The notes under the pieces are model-generated. The model was not told where the DNA came from. It saw only the letters and a list, made by a program, of their open reading frames with translations, and searched no databases. From Paramacrobiotus metropolitanus (lineage: Eukaryota; Tardigrada; Eutardigrada; Parachela; Macrobiotidae), in the NCBI RefSeq assembly GCF_019649055.1, contig NW_026570316.1:372001-436000 (forward strand): 64,000 nucleotides of DNA, given 5' to 3'. Shown here in pieces: positions 47,246 to 58,239 of the stretch. A program made the translations under genes and the position numbers. Position 1 is the first letter of the stretch. Each line of letters begins with the position of its first letter.

Positions 47246-50200
47246 GTACTTTACGCTGTGCCATCCAAATACTGTATGTACGAGTACCATAACAGTGATA
47301 ACACGACATCGAATATCGTTTTCGATGTTATGGGTGATACGGTAAAATTATACGGGAAAAATTCTATCTGTCACATCACATTAACTGTACAACGGAACAG
47401 CTATTAAGCCGTCGGTTTTTCTACCCAAAAATTGTCATTAATATGCTGTAATATATATAGCCATAACAAAGCTGATTCAAAGTAAAGCTGAAAATCCAGT
47501 ATTAGCTGGTCTGAGGATAAGCGAATTCTCGCGCGCTACCAGCCAGAGACTACTGACCATGAGTAAAAATACCTTGCGACATACATATCTGTAATTCCGC
47601 TGAATTATAGATTACGGAGCAGTTTACGGGGTACCGGGATTTGACACGGAGGTAATTTCGCAGAGTCACTTTTGCTGGCCTAACACAACAGGATTCGTTA
47701 GCGAAGCCGCTGCTGTTGGAGAAATTCAGGTAAGTAATGGATAATATCGATCGATGTGTCTATCTAATGCAACGTTCTGTTGTAACATTTAACTATAACG
47801 TTCATAGATCCTGATTAACGTTCTCTTTAACGTTCACAGTTTTGGTTTTTCCAACCGAATGCGCCTCCCGCACATATAAGTAATTCTCCCAGTGGCAGTC
47901 CTTTCCACAAGTTGTGTTTCTCATTCTGTTTTTTTGGCTATTGTCGAGATTTAGAACTAAAATGCTGTCGAAGGTACAGATTTTCCCTTCACGTGGATTT
48001 GCAGACACATTCTCTACGTATGTGGCTGTGCCACACTGAAATTATTTGCTCGTTCTTTGTCGTTGAATCAGGGCGGTCGGATAAATCAGGTCATGCGCAC
48101 GAATATTCCAAATGCGAAAGATCTGTTCAGTCAATGCATCTCCGAAAAGGACGACGATTCTGATTTTACAATAATAGAACTAGCCCAAAACCCAAAACCA
48201 TAATTTTTATTTTTCTACCGACATAAAATTTCTGACAAAGTTATCTGAAAGCTGAAACTTGTAAGGGTTTTAAACGTTTTAAAGTCTGCATTGTTGCCAA
48301 TGTTGTTCCCTTAATTGATAATTCCTACAAAAACTTCTCATGACGTTTGGAGTTCAAGAGTCACGCCGCAAAGAACTTTCTCCAAAATACGGAATCAACC
48401 CAACTTTTCTTAAACAGGCAAATTACACTGCGTGGCCGAATATGACAGTATATTATGAATTCACTCCCTCCATTGACGTTTTGGCAACCCCGGTGAATGG
48501 CACTCCGAATAGTGCCCAGCTGACGTTAACACGTCCTATCCGGACTGGCTTCCAAGCACTGGCGCGTCTCATTGCAAGAGACGACAATAAGTTACTTGCG
48601 GCCGATGACAACACCATCAACATTAACTGTTGGCTACAATTTCGCCTTACACCCAGCGCAGATGGAGTATCCGAACAGTTTTGTGGTGTGCCGGTCAAAA
48701 TCGGCACAACAGTGCCCGACCTACCCAACCCTTTCGTCAACAGAGAATGCCGGCGAACCGGAATTTACAACGTTGAAGTGCCCTGTGCATCTGAAACCGG
48801 CCCCATTCCAACCTCTTTTGACATCATTTCAATCGATTCGGTAAGGCCGACAAGTCGAGCCAGGTAGCAAAAATAAGAATTTTCTGAATCTGGTATGTGC
48901 TCTGGTCAGTTAGCAAGGTTACCAAACCTGGCCGGCGTTTCATGAAATTTCTGACTTCCACTCATCTCGGAATTTCGAGGAAGTATAAGGGTATGAAGAC
49001 CTTAAAGGAAGTATAGAGGTATAAGAGCTTAGTATAGTTAAAGGCCAGCAGGAAAGTTTGTATGATCAGTGTTAGTTACTTATCTTGAGAATGCCCTACC
49101 TATGACCTGCTAGTCACAGCGGTGGGCATCTATGGGTTATGAGAATGCTTAGCATTTCTTTTTCTGCGAAACAAGTAAATGCAAACGTGAGTTTAATATC
49201 CATACACCACGGTTGCAGGTTTGTGACCCCGATGGGACAGAATCCGAGTTTGGTGGGTTGCATGTAATTTTCTGAGGGTGCAAGTGATGCCGATGTGAGC
49301 CAAAAATCGATCTACGTTCCAGTTACGCAAACATTAGTGGCTACTGCGTTGGACCTTAATCCGGACACTTTCACTTTTCGATTGATATTCATCGACCCGA
49401 ACGCCACTTCTCCTATTGAGTTCGTATTCAAAGCGCATGTTAGCTGCGTTACGGGTAAATTATGGTAGTTACTGTAGGATACAGGGATTTTAACAGAGGT
49501 ATATGTTGTACAAGTGCTAGGATTTTTCTGGACGCTTTTCCGGAGGGATTACAGAATCCAGATACCAGACTATTACTCCACCACTGCGGTCAGTACCCCT
49601 TAGTTTTTTCAGATTTTGGTGATATGGATTCAGATGATGATAGGTAATTGGGCGTGGATTGTCGTGTCCTTTGTCCTGAGCATTCTGGGGATTTTGATCG
49701 CAGTGGCAATAGCTTGAACAAAGCGAGCGAAGACAGTAAAGACTTTACAGTGTCATTTACTATAAAGGGGCAATTACGACTAAACCTCGTAGTAAACCTT
49801 TGGTCTTAAGTATAGTCTTCACAGAATAACAGGCTGAATGGGAATAAACTAACGCTCAAAGAAATGCACAAGGAACTTGGCCCAGAATATGACCAACACC
49901 GGGTTAAAGACGGCATTTGAAGATCGGTACCCATAGTAATTAACTACGGGTATACGCTGGTAGATTTATACGTTGATTGTTAATTAACTTTTGCAGAACC
50001 AACCGTACTGGGACAAGGAGCTTATGGATTAGTTCTCAAAGCGATACTTCTTCAGCAACGTACAACCAGCCAGCCGTTACAGTCAACGGATGTGGCAGTG
50101 AAACGAGTGCTGCTCGGTTCGAAAGAAAACGAACGGCAACTTCTTCATGAGATTAAAATGTTGCACAAAGCCAACACACATCCCAATGTGATCGCTCTGT

Positions 50201-51213
50201 TGAGAATCACTACCGACGGTACAGAGCTTTAATATTCGAACGGACGTTGAAAGGTCACCTATTCGACTAGCTATTTTACAGGCGAGTTGCGGTTAATTAC
50301 TCAGCTGTGTGCTTACGGATCCCTAGATGTACATTTACGCAAAGAGCGAGAGATGCTAACCGATCAGAGAGCACCGATTGGCGCAAACAGGGAATGGGAA
50401 CCTATGGAATTTTTCGGTTTTATCAGACAGATCTGTAGTGGTATGCAGCATCTGGCCCTGCGGAATATTATTCACAGAGATTTAGCGGCTCGAAATATCC
50501 TTCTCGCTGAGAATAAAAATTTGAAAATCTCCGATTTTGGGGTGGCAAAGGATGGACCGCAGTTTAAAGAAACCAAGCCGCTAATTTGCTGTTTTTGCAC
50601 TGTATTGAGTTACAGTGTATCAAGCCTTACACCTATCTATAATCTGTACATTAATTCGAGACTGCTTTTAGATTCGTCTGCCGGTTAGATGGATGGCTTT
50701 GGAATCACTTTTGTCGGCCAAATTTAGCCTAGCTAGCGACGTATGGTCTTTTGGGGTGGTTATGTGGGAGATCTTCACTTGGTGCGAAGTCCCGTACCAG
50801 TCGTTGTTTTCGATGAAGACAAATGTTCCTGAATTGATTTCGCATCTACAAAATGGCGAACGCTTGCCTCAACCCTCCAGTTGTCCAGATCAGTTGTAAG
50901 CGCGAAACTGCATACTATGGCAGCATGTAACACTCCCGTTAATTCTTCGAACGTTCAGTGTGCTTTCGGTTCTTAAGTTTTATGTTTCTAACGACTATAT
51001 CAGCAGCGAACATAGCAAATTTTGTTTTGGTCAGCGACAGGCAGTAGCTTTAAATGAAAGGAACGCTAATTGTTTTGCAGATATTACCTGATGCTTGAAT
51101 GCTGGGAAACTGACCATACAAAAAGATGTTCTGTCCAAAGCCTTGCAGAACGGCTAATGGCACTTTCGGCTGCTGACAACGCGATACACCGTTACGTTGC
51201 TGTGGATACTTGA
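46248..51213 (+). CDS. Receptor tyrosine kinase with an astacin-like pseudo-protease ectodomain (14-exon model)
   Basis: Predicted exons: 46248-46425, 46500-46635, 46758-47245, 47611-47729, 48418-48840, 49219-49454, 49555-49592, 49613-49735, 49825-49926, 49997-50218, 50282-50601, 50672-50895, 51081-51213, plus optional 48072-48203. Introns are GT-AG and phases match from exon to exon. Order: signal peptide ([15 protein letters not shown]); astacin fold ([59 protein letters not shown]); second ectodomain ([10 protein letters not shown] onward); membrane span ([18 protein letters not shown]); kinase ([78 protein letters not shown]). Breaks: one extra T near 49265, one missing T near 49917, in-frame TGA at 49715. 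It may alternatively be two adjacent genes or a pseudogene. Confidence 0.65.
48072..48203 (+). CDS. Optional terminal exon giving a soluble astacin-like form
   Basis: After the AG at 48070-48071 a phase-0 frame of 43 codons ([20 protein letters not shown] onward, acidic [10 protein letters not shown]) runs to a TAA. The preceding exon ends in phase 0 at a perfect GTAAGT donor (47730). Inclusion yields a secreted protein of about 350 residues without membrane span or kinase. Skipping to the phase-0 acceptor at 48417 continues into the receptor. There is no donor after GTTCAG, so this exon can only be terminal unless the weak AG|GTCATG inside it is used. Confidence 0.4.
   Translation, partial: GGRINQVMRTNIPNAKDLFSQCISEKDDDSDFTIIELAQNPKP
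48418..49592 (+). CDS. Second ectodomain and stalk of the RTK locus
   Basis: Exons 48418-48840, 49219-49454 and 49555-49592. The first opens with a strong polypyrimidine acceptor (ACTTTTCTTAAACAG). [10 protein letters not shown] followed 50 residues later by NINCWLQF resembles the first strand and first helix-to-Cys section of astacin domains, so a second, more degraded astacin-like lobe is possible. The later part ([37 protein letters not shown]) looks like a beta-sandwich. Six or more Cys and N-glycosylation sites (NYT, NMT, NAT) fit an extracellular location. The stalk ([13 protein letters not shown]) is short. The frame is shifted by one base in the TTTT run near 49265. Confidence 0.5.
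49613..49735 (+). CDS. Membrane-span exon with in-frame TGA
   Basis: After TTTTTTCAG a 34-codon hydrophobic frame ends [11 protein letters not shown] and meets TGA at 49715. Reading past it gives TKRAKT, a basic stop-transfer stretch, then a GTAAAG donor in phase 0, the phase required by the next exon ([13 protein letters not shown]). So the TGA sits exactly between span and stop-transfer residues. It could be a real truncation, a sequence error, or avoided by the weak donor GCA|GTGGCA at 49703. Confidence 0.5.
49997..51213 (+). CDS. Tyrosine kinase domain of the RTK locus
   Basis: Four exons encode about 300 residues with every main kinase element: glycine loop (LGQGAYG), lysine in DVAVK, glutamate of helix C (LLHEIKML), catalytic loop HRDLAARN (the form found in many animal RTKs), DFG, the P+1 loop [17 protein letters not shown], and [10 protein letters not shown] in place of the usual CWxxDPxxRP. 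It ends in TGA at 51211-51213 directly after the fold. The activation loop as spliced here ([16 protein letters not shown]...) has no tyrosine, unlike most RTKs, but the intron start near 50602 is the least certain junction. All junction phases within the kinase agree. Confidence 0.8.
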
Positions 51214-51562
51214 TACACCGAAAGCGGGAAAGCACATTCGTATGGACATGCACTGGACTACGTAATTCGTTTGTGTCGCTGTTCTGTTTGAGTTTGAGTC
51301 TCAACCCAAATATCCCTTAAAGGCTTGAAATCCATAAGCGACTAGTGATCTTTAGTTAGGTTTCATTTCAATGACACAGTATGAATTTGTCTGCCTCTTT
51401 TGTTTCTAAGTGACCTATGCTGTATTATTGCAAAATAATGCAAGAACAACGTGAAGCTTATGGATTTTACACAAGCTGCGCGATATGGTATTTAGAAGGC
51501 AAAACAAATTTTCCTTCGTGATCCTTGTAAGTATGTGCTGCTATGCGACATAAGTAACTTAA

Positions 51563-51822
51563 GGAAAGTGGCCCGGTAGATGGTACCAAATTCATGTGCA
51601 TGCACGAAACTTTCCACTATCGCGCACTACCAAACACTTTTTTACTTTGTTCTATGACATTCTGAAGCCATATGATTTGTATGCATAGATGTAAAAACTA
51701 TTTGTGCGCGCATCATCCGGTTCGGGAGTTAAGGCTGGAAGCAAATTCCAAAAAGTTAAAAATTAATGATTCCAGTGTTGATAAGTCTCGTTATCAACCG
51801 ATCTTCTTTAAATTTGTATGGT
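51563..51822 (+). mobile_element. TTAA MITE, truncated left-half copy
   Basis: It starts after TTAA (51559-51562) with GGAAAGTGGCCCGGTA and follows the left arm of the 45175-45836 element (TCGCGCACTACCAAACACTTTTTT, CATCATCCGGTTCG, GATCTTCTTTAAATTTG), diverged but continuous. The right arm and second TTAA are missing. Confidence 0.75.
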
Positions 51823-51959
51823 TCTTAGGCCACTAAAAGGTTCGTGTGCAACCTTTTATACCTTTCCCGCTGACGTAGAAGGGGAGTCGAAATTGGCGAA
51901 TTTTTTATTACGTCATTTGGGAAGGCTCCCTTTTCTTATGATTTGTTTTCGTAAGTTGT

Positions 51960-52880
51960 ACAGTAATCATAGAGACTGATATAAACGTGTTGGTACGATG
52001 TCAACCTGGTAAAATCTACTCCACTAGTAAGTACTATACCGGGACTGTACATACATACTTAAAACCCAATGCTATGCTTCGATTGGTTGTACAGTTGCTA
52101 AGCAAAAAGCAGTTCCGCAATCACTGCAACATAATATGCTGCACTCAGATTGTTATCCATATTTGGGCGTTATAAATGCAGTGTTTTCGTGCAAATACCT
52201 ACTCTACAATATTTGTTATTATCGGTCTGCTTACACTATTTTCTGACTACCGTAGGAACTCGAATCGCCCGTATATCTACAGTAAATGCATCAGCAGTGC
52301 TCTATGTAAAAATTATTGTTTTGTATTGAATTGCTTATCCTTCAGGCTTTATGGTAAACTAATACGGATCTTTTAAACTAAACCACCACGAACAAAATGT
52401 TTTAGTTGTATCGTGATACACAATGCCATACTGAAGTGCTGTACACAGAATTATCTAAATTATACAGCTTTAACACAAAGATATCTTGTTTTTCCTCCTG
52501 GAGAACTGTGGTAGCCGTATGACAACAGAATCGCTGCCCAGGTAAATATGCACCGGAATGAAGGTAAGTGCATAAAGAAGGTCATAAGTGGACCAGAATA
52601 AGTACTAGTGAACTGTATCGTTATTGACCTTATCATTGCTGCACGGGTTCGCAAGACGGGCTGGTAATGCTTGCCTGTGGGGTGTGGTATCAGGAACTTT
52701 TGGTCGAAGGAGTGAAAATCCCGTTTATCCGCGGTGAAACCCTCTATAACGTCACGATAAAGTACTTTTTTTCAACCAGGCAAAACTTTCTCGGGCAATG
52801 CCGAGTGAGGGTCAAGTGTCAACCATTATTTTCAGTTTTCGCTTGTGCGCTGTGCCATGAGTCGCCACTGCCATCAATCA
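51960..52880 (+). repeat. Dispersed repeat, copy A
   Basis: It shares long collinear blocks with 63230-64000: GTGTCAACCTGGTA, CAGTTGCTAAGCAA, GTCGTGATA, GGTAGCC-ATGAC, GGTTCGC-AGACGGGCTGGTAATG and CCGCGGTGAAA. Divergence is substantial, with small indels. There are no terminal repeats and no coding capacity that I can support. Confidence 0.75.
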
Positions 52881-52996
52881 GATAGCATGCCTATGCCAAA
52901 TGAGCTTTAACTTTCCTGTGTCGGTGACAACATTCTTATGTGCACAGCCAGCACAGGGGGTCTTTCTCACCTTAGCCGAAAATATTTTATTTTAAT

Positions 52997-53186
52997 CAGT
53001 GGCGCGTCTAGGGGGGTGCCAGAGCAGCCATGGCCCCCCGTAACCTGGACGTCAAAAAAATTCGCAAGAGGGGGGTACATTGCGAATTTTTTTACGGCGG
53101 AGGTCGCCAAAAAAGCGAGAGAATACACCCCCCTTTGGTGTGAGTTCTCTGGCTCCCCCTCCGAAACCAGGCTAGATTCGCCACTG
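52997..53186. mobile_element. hAT-type MITE with 8-bp TSD
   Basis: It is flanked by ATTTTAAT at 52989-52996 and 53187-53194. The termini are CAGTGGCGCGTCTAG and the inverse CAGTGGCGAATCTAG. An 8-bp duplication and CAGTGGCG-type ends are typical of non-autonomous hAT elements. The interior is G/C-run rich and partly palindromic (190 bp in all). Confidence 0.9.
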
Positions 53187-53194
53187 ATTTTAAT

Positions 53195-56100
53195 GGTTCT
53201 AATCATTTTTTTTCTTGTGATTCCGAGTGAGAAAGCCCGTTGCTTGCTAGCTCCTGCGAATCGATCTCCCACGCCTGCTTTTGAGCATTTGTAGAAAGGT
53301 CAGATTTACTGTTAGCGGTGCACGACCTGTGCACTCCTACATAATCTTATGTTGTCCGAACTTGCATCCGGAACCGCTGCCAGGTGATCATCTGCCCTGC
53401 CGTAATATGAGAGTAATTTGAGAGCATGTGTAATTTGGCTGAATGGATCTACTGATCATCTCTTAAATTCGCGACGATACAGTCCTAATAGCACTGCCGT
53501 AGGCTAGTAACAAAATCCTACGCACTAGCTTTCGTTAACGCTACGGTGATCTTATCCCAGTGCGTCAGAAACGTGAACTAGAGGTTAGCGGTAAAAAGTC
53601 GAAAAATCGAAAAGGAATCCTAATTGTAAGTGCCAATGTCGACAATAGAACACGTGGTACATAACTGGCGGTGGGGTAACAGACTAACAGTAGGCGTCTC
53701 ACTCCTAGTAATAACGCGTTTCGGCTTTGGAGAATGCTTAGAATAATGGAAAGGATCAAAGCAGTCGAAAAAATAACCACCGAGTGGCAGACCAAAGCCT
53801 ATTGAATATACAAAGCCTGGAAGCAGGCATATAACACGGTCACGTCCTCAAGCCAACTCCGCTGATTTGAAGGAAGCTCAGACCAGCCTCCTCTAAAGCT
53901 AGATCAGGAAGTGATCCAGATACGGCGACCTAAACGGAATAGATCCCGTGGAGTGAGCAATGCGATATGTATTGCGAACTATGCGGAAACGCAAGACGTC
54001 GCACCGCTAATTGCTGACTTTTTAATATCGAAAAGTCTGGAGAACAGAAAATCAATACTGATCGGCGCAGCTCGATCGTAAAGCGTAGAGCCAAATCATC
54101 AGTGTGCAGCACGTGCTAAGCCGCGCCCACTAACAAAACGCAAGCCAATCAGAAGCGAGACACAACACAGACACGTAATCCATGTGGCGCAGCGTTGCGG
54201 ACGTGAACGCTAGTGAACCCCCGCTCACACTCCTTTGATAGTTGGTGAAAATTAATTCGTAAGTAATTCCTCGTGCAAAACAGAGGGATGTGCTTGCAGT
54301 ACCAGGTGTACAAACAATGTGGCGAAACGGATGTAGTTTTTGAAAAAAATTGTAACTAAACCAGGAAAGTAATACAGGATGTTTTGGCAAACGCCCTATT
54401 CATCCCATTCATCGCGCGATATTGTCTTCTTGAATTCGGGTAATGTGCGTTCACATTTTGATAAATGGATATTCGCTATGGAAATTCTTTAAAATTCATG
54501 GTTTGAAAAAGCATACGAGTACTTGATCAGCGCATAGAAAACTGGATAACGTTAGCTTTCAGGTGGCCACCGTGCAACATACCTGCGCATTTTGGACGGT
54601 TGAATTAATACGATTTTTTGAACGACTTTTTCAGCCGTTTCTCCGTAGACTCGTATGCTAACTCAGCGGAGCTCCGCTTTGCTGATAAGATCAGCTTCAA
54701 GGCTTTGTATATTCTACTGGCTTTGGGCAGACTTGGCCTGTAACGCCGGTTGGGTAGAGCTCTACTTGTGGAACAGTACAGGGGAGAATCAAACAAATTC
54801 TGTGATGTCCGAGGACTAATCAATTAAGTGCCCGGCACCCGGCAGTCTGTGGCAGCCGGTTTTGGCGAGGGAGGTGAAGGGAGAGAGGGCGCTTCCCGGC
54901 AATCGGCGTTTTGCCCGGATGCAGGAGATAACGTGTACAGAGGGTGATTCCGCCAAGTTGAGATAGCTTTTCGCAAATTTATTTTCCTCTCCTTTTCCCA
55001 GTTATTATCAAACAATCATTATATTTGAATGCTCTTTCTTTTAGTTAGCTGGTCAATTTGTTTTGACAGAGTTCAAACTTTTCTGAGAGTCATAGGATTT
55101 TGGAAACAAAAAGAGGGTCTGCGAAAAGCAGTGAACAAACTGCAAAAACTCGACGCACAGTTTTAATTAAAAATTCGTTTAGAAATTCCATTGTTTTAGA
55201 AACCTCTGGTTGAAAGTTGTACAGGATAGCCTGGTCCCCAACTCTTCAGTGCATATTCATCGCTGTCAGATGTTGAGCTACTGACATGGAGGTTTTATGG
55301 TGCGTACCGGGGGGAAGTTCTGATGGAGGTCTTCCCAGCTTTTGTTCTCTGGATACAGCTTCAGAGGGCGTTTTAAAAGAAGCGGCTTAAGCACATCGCA
55401 CGTAAGGAGAGTGACAATAGTTTTAGTGAAGAGAGGGGCCAAATGTATCGCGGTGGTACGGCGGTACTTAACTTCCGCCAGAGGCATCTCTTCTGAATTT
55501 ATTAGGTTTTTTCAAATTTTTGTTTTCCGAATTTTTTTAAAAGCTGAAATATTATCTGACTTCTCTCGAGGGGTTTATTGAGATAGCCTCGCGGTTCATT
55601 GTTTACGCTAATCGGCGGCAAATTTCAGATGCTTAGAAATTTGGTGAATTAATTATCACTGGTGTTCTAACTGGTGTTAAACTACTGAGCAGACTGTAAA
55701 TAGATACAATAGTCGCGGAGGTATGAAAACTATCAACTGGAAATTTAGTGGGAATTATTTCCACTGCTGTCTCAGTTTGGCGGAAATCTGTATATGTATG
55801 TGACGTAGTGTACAGTGCATTGAAACAGGTGTCTGGTTTACCGGCATTTGGCAATAGCCGAAAAACCGGAATACCGGATTGTGTTATTATAGTTATAGTG
55901 TACTGGAAGTACGAGTATCTTACTGAAAGCGGTAATACGCGTACAGTACACTGGATAAAGGTACAATTTAATCGAGTAGAATATTATTATTAAGGAAATG
56001 GCTGTTTAATACTGAATCAAGGATAGAAGGTAGCAGCAAAAGTTGTGTACTTTCTATTTTGCAGGGATTCTCTTTAATTCTCTTCAAGTCCAGATTAACA

Positions 56101-57742
56101 CAGCGCAAAGTAATGCAATCACCGAATAAAACTGCGTAGGAGTAAAATCACCGGACAGATTATCAAATCGATAAAGATCAATGTGACAATCATAAACAAA
56201 TCAAAAATAAAAATTGTAAACACCTTTGCTACACATGATTAGTACGCGTTCAGTAGTAACTTACCTTGTATCAACATTGTAAAATTTTTTTAATACTGCT
56301 CGTGTTGCACTACGAGAATCTGATGGCTGTATTTACCTTGCGGTTGCTGAGAAACTTTGTAAAACCGTTGTCTAAAATTCGAGTACTAAGCGCAATTAAT
56401 AGTGCAATACTCTGCATAATTAACTACGGTAGGATTATACGAATATGAGAATATTGTTCTTTTACAATAAACGGACAGCCAGAAGTTGAAATCTTAAATT
56501 CAGGTAAGTAATTTCAAAGTACCTATTGAGAAATTATTTTGTTTCGTTCACTGGACTTTTCAATTATAGTGTAGGACCGAATCTGATATCAGCTGTATAA
56601 CGTTCGTCTCCAAAATTCTTTTTTAAAAAAATATTAGGATTGATGATCTTTAATCGAGCATGTTTTAAGAGAAAATCTTTCAATTGTTGAATCATGTTTG
56701 AGAAGATTACAGCTCTGCAGTTTGCCGACTGGGCGGTACAGTCGAATGCTATCTGCTCTGAGTGCTCTCCGTTAACAATGTTTCCTTTTCCGTCATCTTT
56801 GGAAAATGGAGATGTGTATTTCAATGGCGACACTATGTGCAAAAATAAAACGTTAAATATTATTGTCCAACGGCAATTTACAGTGGTCAAATATACAGTA
56901 GCTCCTGTATCGACTGAAAACCGTGGGCCTGTCCGGCAACGATATGACCAAGGAAAAGCGCGCCCTGGACGTCGCTTGATCTCAAGCGGTTCAGTATTAT
57001 GATTAGAATGCTGTACACTCTGTAGTACCTTTAACTAGACCGCGTTCAGGCTTGTTGTATCTTCGTCTGCAGTTTCTTGTAAAAGTCTTCGTAAATTCAT
57101 TTTGTTATTCATACGTATTACTATACCAAAATATTATCCTTGTTTATAAAGAAGTACACAAAAAATAGTGTAATTAAAGATCATAGCAACCCGAACAAGA
57201 CTTTCAGAAAATTAGTGTTACTAATTTTTTAATAGTACACTAATCAGTGTGTATGTACGCGTACATCCTCAATTCAGCGCACTATGTGCAACATTAAGTA
57301 AGCATCATAACTTCATATACTACGCACAAGTCCAAATTGATTTTTGTAGCAAAATCCCAGGACTGACTCCCCCCAAAGAAATATAGTTATAACTAAACCA
57401 CTAGGGCTGGTTCCCCCGAATGTATCTGAGCAGCTAGACGTGTTTTGTTCCACAAGCAGACCTTTGCAGACTATAATATGTAAGTTTATTAATATATAAT
57501 TCCCAGACCAACTCAACAACAGCTGACAAACGGGCAAGCACAACTCGGAATCCAAACAACCCCGCTCATCAACCGTTGCTTTGCTCAAATCCGTAATCTC
57601 GTGAATAGTCGTAAACTCATAATTAATATTAAATATAATATTATTATTAATCATAACATGAGTCATACATCACACTCCCTCACACAAGGTTTAGAATCCG
57701 TTAAAATTTTGCGCGTTTTTCTTCGGAGCGTTCGCTTCCGTT
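53195..57742. other. No recognised gene
   Basis: Only short frames without domain motifs. The longest pair, 56564-56890 minus and 56694-57002 plus, overlap each other on opposite strands and neither is convincing. Confidence 0.45.
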
Positions 57743-58227
57743 TCAGTTTCCATATCTTCGTCGTGCTCTGGATCCTCGTGGGCATAGTGATATAAAAAGT
57801 GATAGAAGTGATATATTGATATTGTAGTGATAGAAGCAACAGCTGGGACTGGACCGGAGGCTGGAACAATTGTAGAAGACATCCGCCATTAGCGTTGTGT
57901 CTTCGGTAAACCAAGCGCCATCTTCGGCTTCGGCGTACTTGAAGCGGTCTCGAAATCGTTTGTCATATTCCATCCAGACTGAGAAAGGACGTTGAAGAGA
58001 CATTCCGCGAATAATCTCAACGTAAGAAAGAAAATGAGTGGCCAGATCATGATTATAAAATATTCGGTAGCGCGCAAGTAGAAGGAGCACTCCAGCCATG
58101 AGCAAAAACTGTCTATTTTTCGATCATGGCGAATTTCTGCCGTGACTGGCCAAACACGACCATCAAAATAAATTGTAAAAGCTGACCGATCAGATGAATT
58201 GTCCACATTACTATTATCAGAAAACAA
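57743..58227 (-). pseudogene. Transposon ORF relic with W-x2-YD-x2-FR motif
   Basis: The minus-strand frame 58105-57743 contains ATHFLSYVEIIRGMS and FSVWMEYDKRFRDRF, then DGAWFTEDTTLMADVF. A helical YxxxIRxxxxxxxxxxWxxYDxxFR signature followed by a W-x-D segment occurs in gag-like ORFs of some animal transposons, such as DIRS- or recombinase-associated elements. The assignment to an element class is tentative. The upstream part is in another frame. Confidence 0.35.
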
Positions 58228-58239
58228 AGGATGTGATGC

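Noticed and set aside
48340-48417. Start codon of a separate kinase-receptor gene at 48340
   Set aside because: The frame has no signal peptide and a strong polypyrimidine acceptor at 48417 fits the upstream exon phase better; still not excluded.
49230-49265. A 28-bp micro-intron explaining the frame change in exon 7
   Set aside because: GTTGCA...CAAG would be in phase but is too short and the donor is poor; a one-base T-run error is simpler.
56564-57002. Overlapping 100-codon frames on opposite strands
   Set aside because: Neither shows a domain, splice sites or clear coding bias, and they exclude each other.
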